Shown: positions 26,534-34,001 of the stretch, piece by piece
How positions within the stretch are numbered: position 1 is the stretch's first letter
Layout of the letters: each line of letters begins with the position of its first letter
Assembly (NCBI RefSeq): GCF_002287375.1
Contig: NZ_NPOA01000009.1
Span: 124,001-188,000 of the forward strand
From: Virgibacillus profundi
GTDB lineage: Bacteria > Bacillota > Bacilli > Bacillales > Amphibacillaceae
Direction: 5' to 3'
DNA length: 64,000 bases
Position numbers and translations under genes: made by a program
Notes under the pieces: generated by a model
Database searches by the model: none
What the model was told of the DNA's origin: nothing
The model's input: the letters and a program-made list of their open reading frames with translations, nothing else

Positions 26534-26622
26534 ATTAGAAAACTTGGTTGTCACCAAGCCCTTAGGTGACGGCCTTAGTTGCACTTATGCAGTAAGGAAG
26601 TATTTTATACTTCCTTAACTGC
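26534..26622 (+). repeat. Structured repeat, copy 2
   Basis: Same element as 16070-16165. Inner helix GTCACC/GGTGAC replaces TCGCCA/TGGCGA of copy 1, a paired change. The 3' hairpin is a near-perfect palindrome (26589-26622: GCAGT-AAGGAAGTA against TACTTCC-TTAACTGC). It follows the ltaS terminator and precedes the converging yqgW terminator. Confidence 0.7.
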
Positions 26623-26624
26623 TA

Positions 26625-26658
26625 AAAAACCAACCTTATAAATAAAAAGTTGGTTTTA
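26625..26658 (-). terminator. Terminator of yqgW (bidirectional)
   Basis: AAACCAAC/GTTGGTTT stem with A-run on one side and T-run on the other, 26 nt past the minus-strand stop. Confidence 0.75.
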
Positions 26659-26683
26659 TGGTAGATTATAAATAATTTTATTA

Positions 26684-26854
26684 TTATCCGGAAATCTCAG
26701 AAATTAAAGTTGCAATAGCGAAAAAACCAAATGTTAAGGCTGTAACCGCTGAGAATCCTAGGGCAAAAATATTTTTGAATTTTAATTGACGAATTACTGA
26801 TACAACCGCAACCAGTGCTACTAGCAAGAATAGAATCGCTAATATGATATGCAT
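26684..26854 (-). CDS. yqgW: DUF2759 small membrane protein (YqgW-like)
   Basis: 56 aa beginning MHIILAILFLLVALVAVVSV and ending ATLISEISG, with two hydrophobic helices separated by RQLKFKN. AAGGAGG lies 8 nt before the start codon on the minus strand. Size and position between ltaS and yqgX match the DUF2759/YqgW family. Function unknown. Confidence 0.85.
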   Translation of the reverse strand: MHIILAILFLLVALVAVVSVIRQLKFKNIFALGFSAVTALTFGFFAIATLISEISG

Positions 26855-27008
26855 GATTTCATCCTCCTTGTGTTCTTTCCCAATCTGTTCTGATTGATTT
26901 AAAAATTACATTTGTATTATTATGTAACTAAGCCTTTATATTATTTATTTTATAGTATCAAATGGCTTTTGTCGAGATATATCATAGTTATTTTGGAGGT
27001 TTTTAAGA

Positions 27009-27635
27009 ATGAATATTAAAAGTATGTCTTTAGGTCCATTAGGTACAAATTGTTATATTGTTTATAATGATCAAACTGCTTTGATTGTTGATCCTGGTGG
27101 AGAGTCGAATTTAATTATCGACTTTCTGGATGAAAGAAGATTATCTGCAGCGGCAATTTTATTAACACATGCTCATTTCGATCATATAGGTGCTGTTGAT
27201 AAACTCCGCACATTTTATGATATAGAAGTCTACTTACATGAAAAAGAAGCTTCATGGCTTGAAAATCCAAGTTTAAATAGATCTGTATTTTTCACAGGAG
27301 ATGAAATTAAAACAAAGTCACCTGAACACATTTTAAAGCCGGGATGGATGGAAGTAGGTCCATTTGCATTTGAAGTAATTCATACCCCCGGGCATTCGCC
27401 AGGGAGTGTAAGTTTTGTATTCGCTGAAGATTTGTATGTCATTAGTGGTGATGTGTTGTTTCAACAGGGAATAGGGCGTACTGATTTACCCGGTGGGGAT
27501 ATGAAGCAGTTGGAATTAAGTATTAGAAACCATTTATACAAGTTGGATGATTCGTTTGCAGTTTATCCAGGCCATGGTCCGAAAACCAATATAGCATTTG
27601 AAAAGCAGCATAATCCTTTTTTTAAAGAACAATAA
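27009..27635 (+). CDS. yqgX: Metallo-beta-lactamase fold hydrolase (YqgX, glyoxalase II-like)
   Basis: 208 aa MBL-fold hydrolase. The metal site T-H-A-H-F-D-H (near residue 56), H in HTPGHSPGS (near 128), D in SGDVLFQ and the terminal H in YPGHGPKT are all present, as in glyoxalase II-like proteins. B. subtilis YqgX has been linked to bacillithiol-dependent methylglyoxal detoxification; substrate here is inferred. SD TTTGGAGG. Confidence 0.9.
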   Translation: MNIKSMSLGPLGTNCYIVYNDQTALIVDPGGESNLIIDFLDERRLSAAAILLTHAHFDHIGAVDKLRTFYDIEVYLHEKEASWLENPSLNRSVFFTGDEIKTKSPEHILKPGWMEVGPFAFEVIHTPGHSPGSVSFVFAEDLYVISGDVLFQQGIGRTDLPGGDMKQLELSIRNHLYKLDDSFAVYPGHGPKTNIAFEKQHNPFFKEQ

Positions 27636-27664
27636 AAAACCCTTCTTTTGAAAGAAGGGTTTTA
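27634..27664 (+). terminator. Terminator of yqgX
   Basis: AAACCCTTCTTT/AAAGAAGGGTTT stem followed by T4. Confidence 0.9.
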
Positions 27665-27784
27665 GGGGGGATGTGCTCTACTTTTGTTGGTTAGGGATAT
27701 AAGTTAAGCTACACTTTATACTATAAATGGTGTTTAGCAACATGTCAATAGTGTTAACTTAAAAATCTAATAATTTATAAAAGA

Positions 27785-27831
27785 TAAAAAAGAACTCTGC
27801 ATTATTTTTATGTAAGCAGAGTTCTTTTTTG
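27785..27831 (-). terminator. Terminator of yqgY
   Basis: AAAAGAACTCTGC/GCAGAGTTCTTTT stem, symmetric A/T flanks, immediately after the minus-strand yqgY stop. Confidence 0.88.
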
Positions 27832-27833
27832 TC

Positions 27834-28076
27834 TTAATGTCCGAAACCAGGTACCAGTATAAATTCGGAATACCATGTAAAGCCAATCATAAAGACTGTA
27901 CAATACGCTCCAAATAAATACATATACATACGTTCAGATAATTTCAAATAACCAACTGTAAGGAAAAACGCCGTTTGAACCAGGAATAATAGTGCTGTTT
28001 TTTGCATATCTCCAACATAAAACATTACTGTAAATATACCCGTCCAAAAGGCTAGCATACGAAACACACGATCCAT
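27834..28076 (-). CDS. yqgY: DUF2626 small membrane protein (YqgY-like)
   Basis: 80 aa, beginning MDRVFRMLAFWTGIFTVMFYVGDM, with about three hydrophobic segments, and ending GFTWYSEFILVPGFGH. This fits the DUF2626/YqgY family, which sits beside yqgX in Bacillaceae. SD AAGGAGGGGGAAA upstream. No known function. Confidence 0.85.
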   Translation of the reverse strand: MDRVFRMLAFWTGIFTVMFYVGDMQKTALLFLVQTAFFLTVGYLKLSERMYMYLFGAYCTVFMIGFTWYSEFILVPGFGH

Positions 28077-28152
28077 GCATTTCCCCCTCCTTTTTAGGTA
28101 AGCTTATCATTGTTATTATAAACCAGGAATAACATCTTGTAAATGAATCTTG

Positions 28153-28857
28153 CTAAACAACTGAAAGTTTTGCGACATAAATGCAGCTTTCACAGCCTTG
28201 AAACATGTTTTCTTCCTCTATTAAATCAACATTTGTAAATAGAACCTCAAACATTCCTTTTAAAAACGCATTGTGCATATTGCAAACCATTGTGTGATTG
28301 TTTGTAGCGATTTCTTTAAAAGGGCAATTATTAATTTTGAACTTAATACTTTTATTTTCCGGGTTGTACTCGAACTTTGGATACATTCCCAACATTGTTC
28401 CGGCATCTTCAAGAATATGGATTTTTTGTTCAATGGTTAGATCCTGAGAAACAGGAATTGCCTGATAATGTTCCATTACTTTCATTCCATATTTTTTACC
28501 AGTATTATATAATGCGATTTTACCTGGTTCGCCTAATTCTACAAAGGATTCGAGTGCGATAGTAGAGAGGAGCTTGTAATCACGATGTGGAAAGTTAAGT
28601 TCAATTACTTCATTGGAAAGGCGATATATTCTGCTTGGTCTCCCACCCTTTCCAGTTTTTTTGGAATAGGAAACAACCATTTTAATGTCCTCTAACTTTG
28701 ATAAATGCAATCTTGCAACATTTGGATGAATCTCAAACTGTTTTGCGATTTCTATTACATTTACTTCCCGGTGTTCTTGGATAATATACTGGTAAATATT
28801 ATATCTGGTTGGATCACTTAACACATTTGTAACCTTTAGTGTCTGTTCCACCTTCAT
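28153..28857 (-). CDS. ArsR-type regulator with C-terminal cysteine cluster (SufR-like)
   Basis: 234 aa. N-terminal winged helix (about 5-80: LSDPTRYNIYQYI, EIAKQFEIHPNVARLHLSKLE, GGRPSRIYRL). The C-terminal sensor domain has C-x13-C (NNCPF..MVCNMHN, near 189-203) and a final C-x2-C (QGCESC, near 222-225). That arrangement resembles SufR-type Fe-S-sensing repressors and related V4R-like domains. It could sense iron-sulfur, redox or zinc status. The gene is monocistronic and divergent from nothing obvious. Confidence 0.7.
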   Translation of the reverse strand: MKVEQTLKVTNVLSDPTRYNIYQYIIQEHREVNVIEIAKQFEIHPNVARLHLSKLEDIKMVVSYSKKTGKGGRPSRIYRLSNEVIELNFPHRDYKLLSTIALESFVELGEPGKIALYNTGKKYGMKVMEHYQAIPVSQDLTIEQKIHILEDAGTMLGMYPKFEYNPENKSIKFKINNCPFKEIATNNHTMVCNMHNAFLKGMFEVLFTNVDLIEEENMFQGCESCIYVAKLSVV

Positions 28858-28946
28858 TCACCTCTGTTATATTTATTACCTTAATTATAATAAATATCCA
28901 TATATAAATGTGTGAAAAGTGATGTTTGTTGGAAATTATACACATC

Positions 28947-29336
28947 TTACTCTATTACAGGTATTTCATTCTCTGCAATTAAATAATTTGTAATTAAATA
29001 ATTGGAATCGTTATTTGTTTCCAGGAAGAAATCCAGTTTAGATCTCCCGTTTGTTTCGGAAGCTATTTTGATTTCTACAGTTCCTTCAGGAAATATATAG
29101 GTAACTTTTTCAATTGGGGTTTGCTCTTTTTTCAATTCCTCCAGTAATGATGTGCGCCCCATTTGGAACAATGTTTCTATTTTCAATTGTTCCATGTGAC
29201 TTTCTGTTATATGGATATCATTCCTGTAGCTATTAATATTGGTTGTGATAATAATAAAAACCAGTGATATGATAAACAGGACATAGGGCAGAAAAAATCC
29301 TTGTTCATTACTTATAGAAAATAATTGTTTTTTCAT
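28947..29336 (-). CDS. comGG: Competence protein ComGG
   Basis: Last gene of the comG operon, encoding a minor pseudopilin-associated protein for DNA uptake. 129 aa with one hydrophobic N-terminal helix (about 12-33) after NEQGFFLPY. It was identified by position and architecture, since ComGG is poorly conserved. ATG 29336 follows AAGGGGAAA; the longer reading to 29393 lacks an SD. It overlaps comGF by 29 nt. Confidence 0.8.
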   Translation of the reverse strand: MKKQLFSISNEQGFFLPYVLFIISLVFIIITTNINSYRNDIHITESHMEQLKIETLFQMGRTSLLEELKKEQTPIEKVTYIFPEGTVEIKIASETNGRSKLDFFLETNNDSNYLITNYLIAENEIPVIE

Positions 29337-29727
29337 AAATTTCCCCTTGTTGTGATATAACGGTTGTACGTATTCCGTTGGGCACTTCTTCAAATTTCAA
29401 ATCCTGTATATTCTGTAAATATAGATCGTGCCCTTTCCAATCTATCCGTCTGCGAACTTGAACCCCTTTATATGTTTCAATTGTAGCTGTTTTATTATTT
29501 TCCAAATCAAGATATAGTATTGTGGGACTTACCCTGTAGTCAGTTGCAATCATCACGTCATCCCGCAAAAATTTAAAAAACTGCTGAATGGATAATTCAT
29601 CATAATTAGAATCGTAGCTGGCTGATTTAATTAAAATGGCAGCAAAGGGTAGTGAAACGGCTAAGACTGTAATAATCAATAGCATGGATATAAATGTAAA
29701 CGCCCGTTCATTTTTGAGGGAGACCAT
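29308..29727 (-). CDS. comGF: Competence minor pseudopilin ComGF
   Basis: About 139 aa with a class III signal-like N-terminus, KNERA-FTFISMLL: Ala replaces the usual Gly at -1 and Ser the usual Glu at +5. A beta-rich C-terminal domain follows. Start uncertain: 29760 and 29745 are in-frame alternatives, and none has a strong SD. I took 29727 because it gives a normal 9-residue leader. It overlaps comGE at its 5' end. Confidence 0.78.
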   Translation of the reverse strand: MVSLKNERAFTFISMLLIITVLAVSLPFAAILIKSASYDSNYDELSIQQFFKFLRDDVMIATDYRVSPTILYLDLENNKTATIETYKGVQVRRRIDWKGHDLYLQNIQDLKFEEVPNGIRTTVISQQGEIYEKTIIFYK

Positions 29728-30049
29728 ATAGACAAAATGATTCATCTTTCTTTTTGACATTTTCCCATGTTACACATCCTTTGATATAGTCATTTTCTTT
29801 TGTAAAATGAAATGTTGCATTTTTATTTTGTATCGTTTCATGAAAAAGAGAAGGGGAAGAAAGGTTTTCTTCCCATATATATGGCTGCAATTCATCATGC
29901 AGCCGGTATGCGAGTACTCGGCGGTCACTTAAAATCTGCTGTTCCTCGTTTAGTAAAACAATAATAGGAACAATAACAGATACTGCAACCATAAGAATAC
30001 TTGTTGCAACCAGAACCTCAATTAAAGTAAACCCATTATTCTTCAGCAA
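29708..30049 (-). CDS. comGE: Competence minor pseudopilin ComGE
   Basis: 113 aa with the canonical prepilin peptidase site NNG-FTLIEVLVA and a single hydrophobic helix, followed by a short soluble domain. It overlaps comGD by 14 nt. Part of the pseudopilus that carries DNA through the cell wall. Confidence 0.88.
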   Translation of the reverse strand: MLKNNGFTLIEVLVATSILMVAVSVIVPIIVLLNEEQQILSDRRVLAYRLHDELQPYIWEENLSSPSLFHETIQNKNATFHFTKENDYIKGCVTWENVKKKDESFCLYGLPQK

Positions 30050-30467
30050 TATAAAACCTGCCTTTTCCAGGTTGAAAAACAGCGATATACTTCTTGTCTT
30101 TTACCAAAAATTCCAGTGTACCTGCTTCACGTATTGTGCCACTTTGTGTAAAGGACATTTTTCTATTAAATTTCTTTTCGATTATTTCCAATCCAGGAGG
30201 AAATGCTCTTTCAATAGAACCTTTGTGAGGTCCCTGTAAAATTTCATATTTGTCCTGACGAAATCTGATTATATAAAAATCCTCCGTTGTGGTTGATGCC
30301 AGCGATTGGATAAATAAAAAATCTGATTCCAATGTTTCAAAAAAATGATTTACCCGCTGTTTTTCAAGATTGGATATATTTAGTGATGCACTAAGCAGCA
30401 ATAATATGGATAAAATGCTTAGTACAAAGAGCAGTTCAATTAAAGTAAATCCGTTTTTATCATTCAT
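30036..30467 (-). CDS. comGD: Competence minor pseudopilin ComGD
   Basis: 143 aa with prepilin site KNG-FTLIELLFVLSIL and a GspH-like soluble domain ending GKGRFYIAEE. Overlaps comGC by 8 nt. Confidence 0.9.
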   Translation of the reverse strand: MNDKNGFTLIELLFVLSILSILLLLSASLNISNLEKQRVNHFFETLESDFLFIQSLASTTTEDFYIIRFRQDKYEILQGPHKGSIERAFPPGLEIIEKKFNRKMSFTQSGTIREAGTLEFLVKDKKYIAVFQPGKGRFYIAEE

Positions 30468-30780
30468 CTTCAGGATTTGGGTTATTTACTATTCCCTCCG
30501 ACTCAAAAGTTATTGCATCTCCACTAGGACATTCTTTTTGCTCGTTAGAAATATAATCTTTTTCCACCAAATCGTCTATAGTTGCAGGGTAACTGCCTTC
30601 ATCCAAATAATACAAATCCACCTGTGCCTGGACCACTTTAACCAATGCATCACAGCCCGTTTCATGGACACCTTTACTTTTTCCACTAAGATTAGGAACA
30701 ATAAGTATGATCAATACAGAGATGATCATTAGAACAATTAACATTTCTATCAGGGTAAAACCTTTATTATTTTTAAACAT
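30460..30780 (-). CDS. comGC: Major competence pseudopilin ComGC
   Basis: 106 aa with leader MFKNNKG-FTLIEMLIVLMII and the two cysteines of the conserved intramolecular disulfide (TGCDAL near 44 and KECPSG near 86). The acidic tail NPNPEDE is longer than usual. It is cleaved by ComC and assembled into the pseudopilus. Confidence 0.93.
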   Translation of the reverse strand: MFKNNKGFTLIEMLIVLMIISVLIILIVPNLSGKSKGVHETGCDALVKVVQAQVDLYYLDEGSYPATIDDLVEKDYISNEQKECPSGDAITFESEGIVNNPNPEDE

Positions 30781-30794
30781 AGAAATTCTCTCCT

Positions 30795-31844
30795 CTAAAT
30801 AGTATTAATTAACTCAAACATTGGCCACATCAATGTTATATAAATGAAAATAATGAAACTTGCCAGAATTAGAAAAAACACTGGTTGAATATATGTGAAT
30901 AGTCGAATAATTTTCCGCTGTATTTCCTCCATTAATAACTCTGCATACACCGAGAGGTCTTTTTCGAGTGCATCTGTATCTGTATTCTTTTGGAAAATAG
31001 CTGCTAATTGTTTTTCAAAGAGAGTGAATTGTGATAGCAGGTATGTTATATGGAGTCCCTTCGTTAATTCTGCAGTCATTAGTCTGGAATAATGAGCTAT
31101 GATCGGCAATTTCTGTTGTTTGGCCATTTGATGCAGAATTTCTTTGAAGGACATACCAGTTTTCAAAAGTGTATTGAAATGCATTGCAAAGAGAAAGGAG
31201 GTTTGAAGTCTTAAAAACTTGCGGTAAATCGGTATAGTACTTAACAATTGAATTTGTCTTTCGGAATCCATTTTATGTTTCATAAATCGCCACATAATAA
31301 AACCTGCCAGGGTCACCGCAATGATCAGGATCCCTAAAGCACCTAAAAAATCAATAATGTTTATGGAGATCCGTATTGTTGCTGAAGCGTCCGTATTCTG
31401 AAAAATCTCTGCAAATGATGGAAGTACAGATTGCTTTATAAAATATAGCAATAGGGAGAAGATAACGAATAGAATGAGTGGATATCTGGCAATTTGCTGG
31501 AACTTTTTCGTATAATTCATTCTGTGCTCGTACATCTCTATGCATTTTTTAATACTTCCTTCGAGGTCTCCATTAGATCGAACAAAATATAAATAAGATG
31601 TGATCGTATGATGGAATAGCCCCTCTTCAAATGCATGGTCTACGGTACTTCCGTTTTTTAAACATGTTATGATTCGGGTCGCAGGGCGAATTAATTGATT
31701 ATCCCATTTCATGATCTCAAGAGCAGATAGTAGTGGGTAACCATTTGCCAATAATCGATGGAGTCTTTGCAGGAAACGTAATTGAATTTCATTTGCAGGT
31801 TTTTCTTTACGAATTGTTAAGAGTCTCCTCAGATAAATAACCAT
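30795..31844 (-). CDS. comGB: Competence membrane platform protein ComGB (GspF family)
   Basis: 349 aa type II secretion F family protein with two T2SSF domains, each ending in hydrophobic helices (about 115-190 and 325-347). Conserved LHRLLANGYPLLSALEIM near 28-45. It overlaps comGA by 38 nt. Confidence 0.9.
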   Translation of the reverse strand: MVIYLRRLLTIRKEKPANEIQLRFLQRLHRLLANGYPLLSALEIMKWDNQLIRPATRIITCLKNGSTVDHAFEEGLFHHTITSYLYFVRSNGDLEGSIKKCIEMYEHRMNYTKKFQQIARYPLILFVIFSLLLYFIKQSVLPSFAEIFQNTDASATIRISINIIDFLGALGILIIAVTLAGFIMWRFMKHKMDSERQIQLLSTIPIYRKFLRLQTSFLFAMHFNTLLKTGMSFKEILHQMAKQQKLPIIAHYSRLMTAELTKGLHITYLLSQFTLFEKQLAAIFQKNTDTDALEKDLSVYAELLMEEIQRKIIRLFTYIQPVFFLILASFIIFIYITLMWPMFELINTI

Positions 31845-32817
31845 ATGCGAAAGCCTTCTTTCTTAAGTGATCAAAAGAGTGGAAGGTATTCATATCAGAA
31901 CCGTCATCTCCTTTTAACGCATTATCAAGTGCATTCCCATCCAATAGCTCTAATATTGCTGCTCTTCGTTTGATTGTTTGATTAATTTGAATGGGAAGCA
32001 GCTGTAAGGAAGCTACTGCAATAAGTGATTGTTGCAAATCAATTTCTTTTAATCCCATTTCAAGTAAACGATGGATTGTTCCGACGGCATCTTTGGCATG
32101 TAATGTACTCAAAACAAGGTGGCCTGTTAGTGAGGCATCAAAAGCAAATTTTGCTGTATGCTTATCACGTATTTCTCCAATCATAATAATATCTGGATCA
32201 TGTCTTAATGCCGCTTTTAACCCGGTTTGATATGTTATGCCTGCCTTTTCATTTACCTGTACCTGCAGGATATCGTGTATTTCTTTTTCAATGGGGTCTT
32301 CAAGTGTGATGGTTTGATACGACTTTTCTTTTAAAATTGCCTGTAATAATGCATACAGGGTTGTTGTTTTTCCACTTCCGGTTGGACCAGTGAACAAGAT
32401 GATTCCAGCACGATTTGAAATCCATTCCTTTATTTTTTTAAGTTGGTTTGGAAACAAAAAAAGTTGATCAAGGGTAAGGTTTTCTTCCTGAGGCAGGATT
32501 CGAATTGCCAGGCTTTCTGTGTGGTTGACGGGAAGTGTCGATAATCGAAGCGAAAATAGTTGTGACGGATCCTGATGAGTAATTGTGCCATTTTGCGGTT
32601 TTCTTATTTCACCGATATCCATTTCTGATGTGAATTTATAATATGTGAGTAATAATTCGTATTGGGAAGTTAAAATGGATTTGTAAAATATTCGTTTTCC
32701 ATGGATACGAAAATAAATATTTGTTTGCGTGGAAAATGGATAAAAGTGAATGTCCGATGCTTGTGCTTCGAAGGCAGTTTTTAAAAGCTTACTTGAAAGT
32801 GCTGCAGCAGGGTTCAA
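31807..32817 (-). CDS. comGA: Competence traffic ATPase ComGA
   Basis: Hexameric ATPase that drives pseudopilus assembly. Walker A GPTGSGKTT (near 143-151), the Asp box around TITLEDPIE, Walker B IIMIGEIRD (near 207) and the His box TGHLVLSTLHA. 336 aa. The start codon is TTG at 32817, preceded by AAGGAGGTGAATT. It is the first gene of comGA-GG on the minus strand. The upstream region (32818-32987) is shared with the divergent yqzE. Confidence 0.94.
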   Translation of the reverse strand: MNPAAALSSKLLKTAFEAQASDIHFYPFSTQTNIYFRIHGKRIFYKSILTSQYELLLTYYKFTSEMDIGEIRKPQNGTITHQDPSQLFSLRLSTLPVNHTESLAIRILPQEENLTLDQLFLFPNQLKKIKEWISNRAGIILFTGPTGSGKTTTLYALLQAILKEKSYQTITLEDPIEKEIHDILQVQVNEKAGITYQTGLKAALRHDPDIIMIGEIRDKHTAKFAFDASLTGHLVLSTLHAKDAVGTIHRLLEMGLKEIDLQQSLIAVASLQLLPIQINQTIKRRAAILELLDGNALDNALKGDDGSDMNTFHSFDHLRKKAFAYGYLSEETLNNS

Positions 32818-32987
32818 AATAATTCACCTCCTTAAATAATCTGCAACAACTACACTATTCGACATGTTTTGATAAACTCCTTCTTTATTCAGAAAGTATT
32901 TTAAAAACTTTTGAAAAAATATCATGAATAGTCGAAAGCCTTTTTGTTAAAGCTATAGATAAGACTAAACAGTATGAGGTGATCGTT

Positions 32988-33194
32988 ATTTCAGGAAATG
33001 ATTATATAAAGTTTATGACGGAGCAGGTTGTAGCATATATTGATTTACCTTCTGATGAAAGAGATGAAAGAAGAAAAAGAAAGGAAGAACAAAAGGAGGA
33101 ACAGCGGATATATACAAATAAATGGCTTGGTGTTTTGCCATTTGCCTTTCGAATATTCATAAAGAAAACAAAGGTAGCAGGGAGATCTTCTTGA
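32988..33194 (+). CDS. yqzE: YqzE-like competence-associated small protein
   Basis: About 68 aa: SGNDYIKFMTEQVVAYIDLP, a highly charged KRKEEQKEEQ middle and WLGVLPFAFRIFIKK near the end, the YqzE family pattern. GAGGTG at 32976-32981 fits a start at ATT 32988. The GTG at 32979 lies within the SD, and ATG 33015 has none, so a rare ATT start is likely. It is divergent from comGA here, whereas in B. subtilis it follows comGG. Function unknown. Confidence 0.7.
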   Translation: MSGNDYIKFMTEQVVAYIDLPSDERDERRKRKEEQKEEQRIYTNKWLGVLPFAFRIFIKKTKVAGRSS

Positions 33195-33213
33195 TCATAC
33201 CTGCTACTTTTTT
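33171..33213. terminator. Terminator of yqzE (converging with yqhG)
   Basis: GTAGCAGG/CCTGCTAC stem followed by TTTTTTAC; it lies between converging genes. Confidence 0.82.
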
Positions 33214-33218
33214 ACATA

Positions 33219-34001
33219 TCAAAAATCCCTCGTCAGATAAAAAATTCCTCCATTAATAACCTCATAGGTAATACGTGGTTCGAAGCGCTCGGTTATTTCG
33301 TTTATTTCTTTTTCCATTTGTTCCTTTTCCTCATCTGTATCCCCAACGTAAAAATGTTTAAGCATCTGTATTTCATTATCCAATGTATTTATTGAATCTT
33401 CGGCCCATGAATGACTTTGATTTTCAATATAATTGTCGATTACTGATTCAATCCGACGAAAGCCGCTTTTAAGTTTAATTATTGGAGAGATGGTGTAGCA
33501 GTAGTCGGAAATGGTCGTTTGCAGCTGTATTGGTTCAAGTAAATTCATCATCTCCAGCTTCATAGCACCATTTACCAGATGAAGCCCAATTGAAATAAGC
33601 TCATCTTTCTTTTGTTTTCCTTTGTAACTGATCTTGATATTGGTGACCAGCCATGGATACAGTGGCGTGTTCTGGCTTGTATTCATTTGCTGGAATAATC
33701 TGGTATGTTTTTCGTTCTGCTTCAGGTGATTGATTATTTGTTGTAAACGGGGGCTTCCAAAGTGTATCCACTCCCCGTTTATTTCTCTTTTATCGGGATT
33801 TGTAATAAGAGTAAGTTGCTTTGGTTCTCCCTGTTGCCCGATTTTTTTAATGTAATGCCAATAAAATGGACGATTCATCAGTACTCTATCCATTTCCTCA
33901 GTGAGCTGTACGGATAAAACTCCCTCTTTATTAAGAGGGGTTTTACAATGATGTGCTTTAAAATAATCCTGTAAAAACATATTTAAATTAGTTATGGCCA
34001 T
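33219..34001 (-). CDS. yqhG: YqhG family protein
   Basis: 260 aa soluble protein with no recognisable catalytic motif; YqhG family by size and invariant pairing with the SNF2 helicase gene. The start overlaps the yqhH end by 14 nt, which implies coupled translation and perhaps joint action. The C-terminal half is acidic and helical (ERFEPRITYEVINGGIFYLTRDF at the end). Confidence 0.82.
   Translation of the reverse strand: MAITNLNMFLQDYFKAHHCKTPLNKEGVLSVQLTEEMDRVLMNRPFYWHYIKKIGQQGEPKQLTLITNPDKREINGEWIHFGSPRLQQIINHLKQNEKHTRLFQQMNTSQNTPLYPWLVTNIKISYKGKQKKDELISIGLHLVNGAMKLEMMNLLEPIQLQTTISDYCYTISPIIKLKSGFRRIESVIDNYIENQSHSWAEDSINTLDNEIQMLKHFYVGDTDEEKEQMEKEINEITERFEPRITYEVINGGIFYLTRDF

Noticed and set aside
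32830-32960. ComK box upstream of comGA
   Set aside because: The region is AT-rich, but I could not find two proper AAAA-N5-TTTT boxes at an allowed spacing; a chance match could not be excluded.
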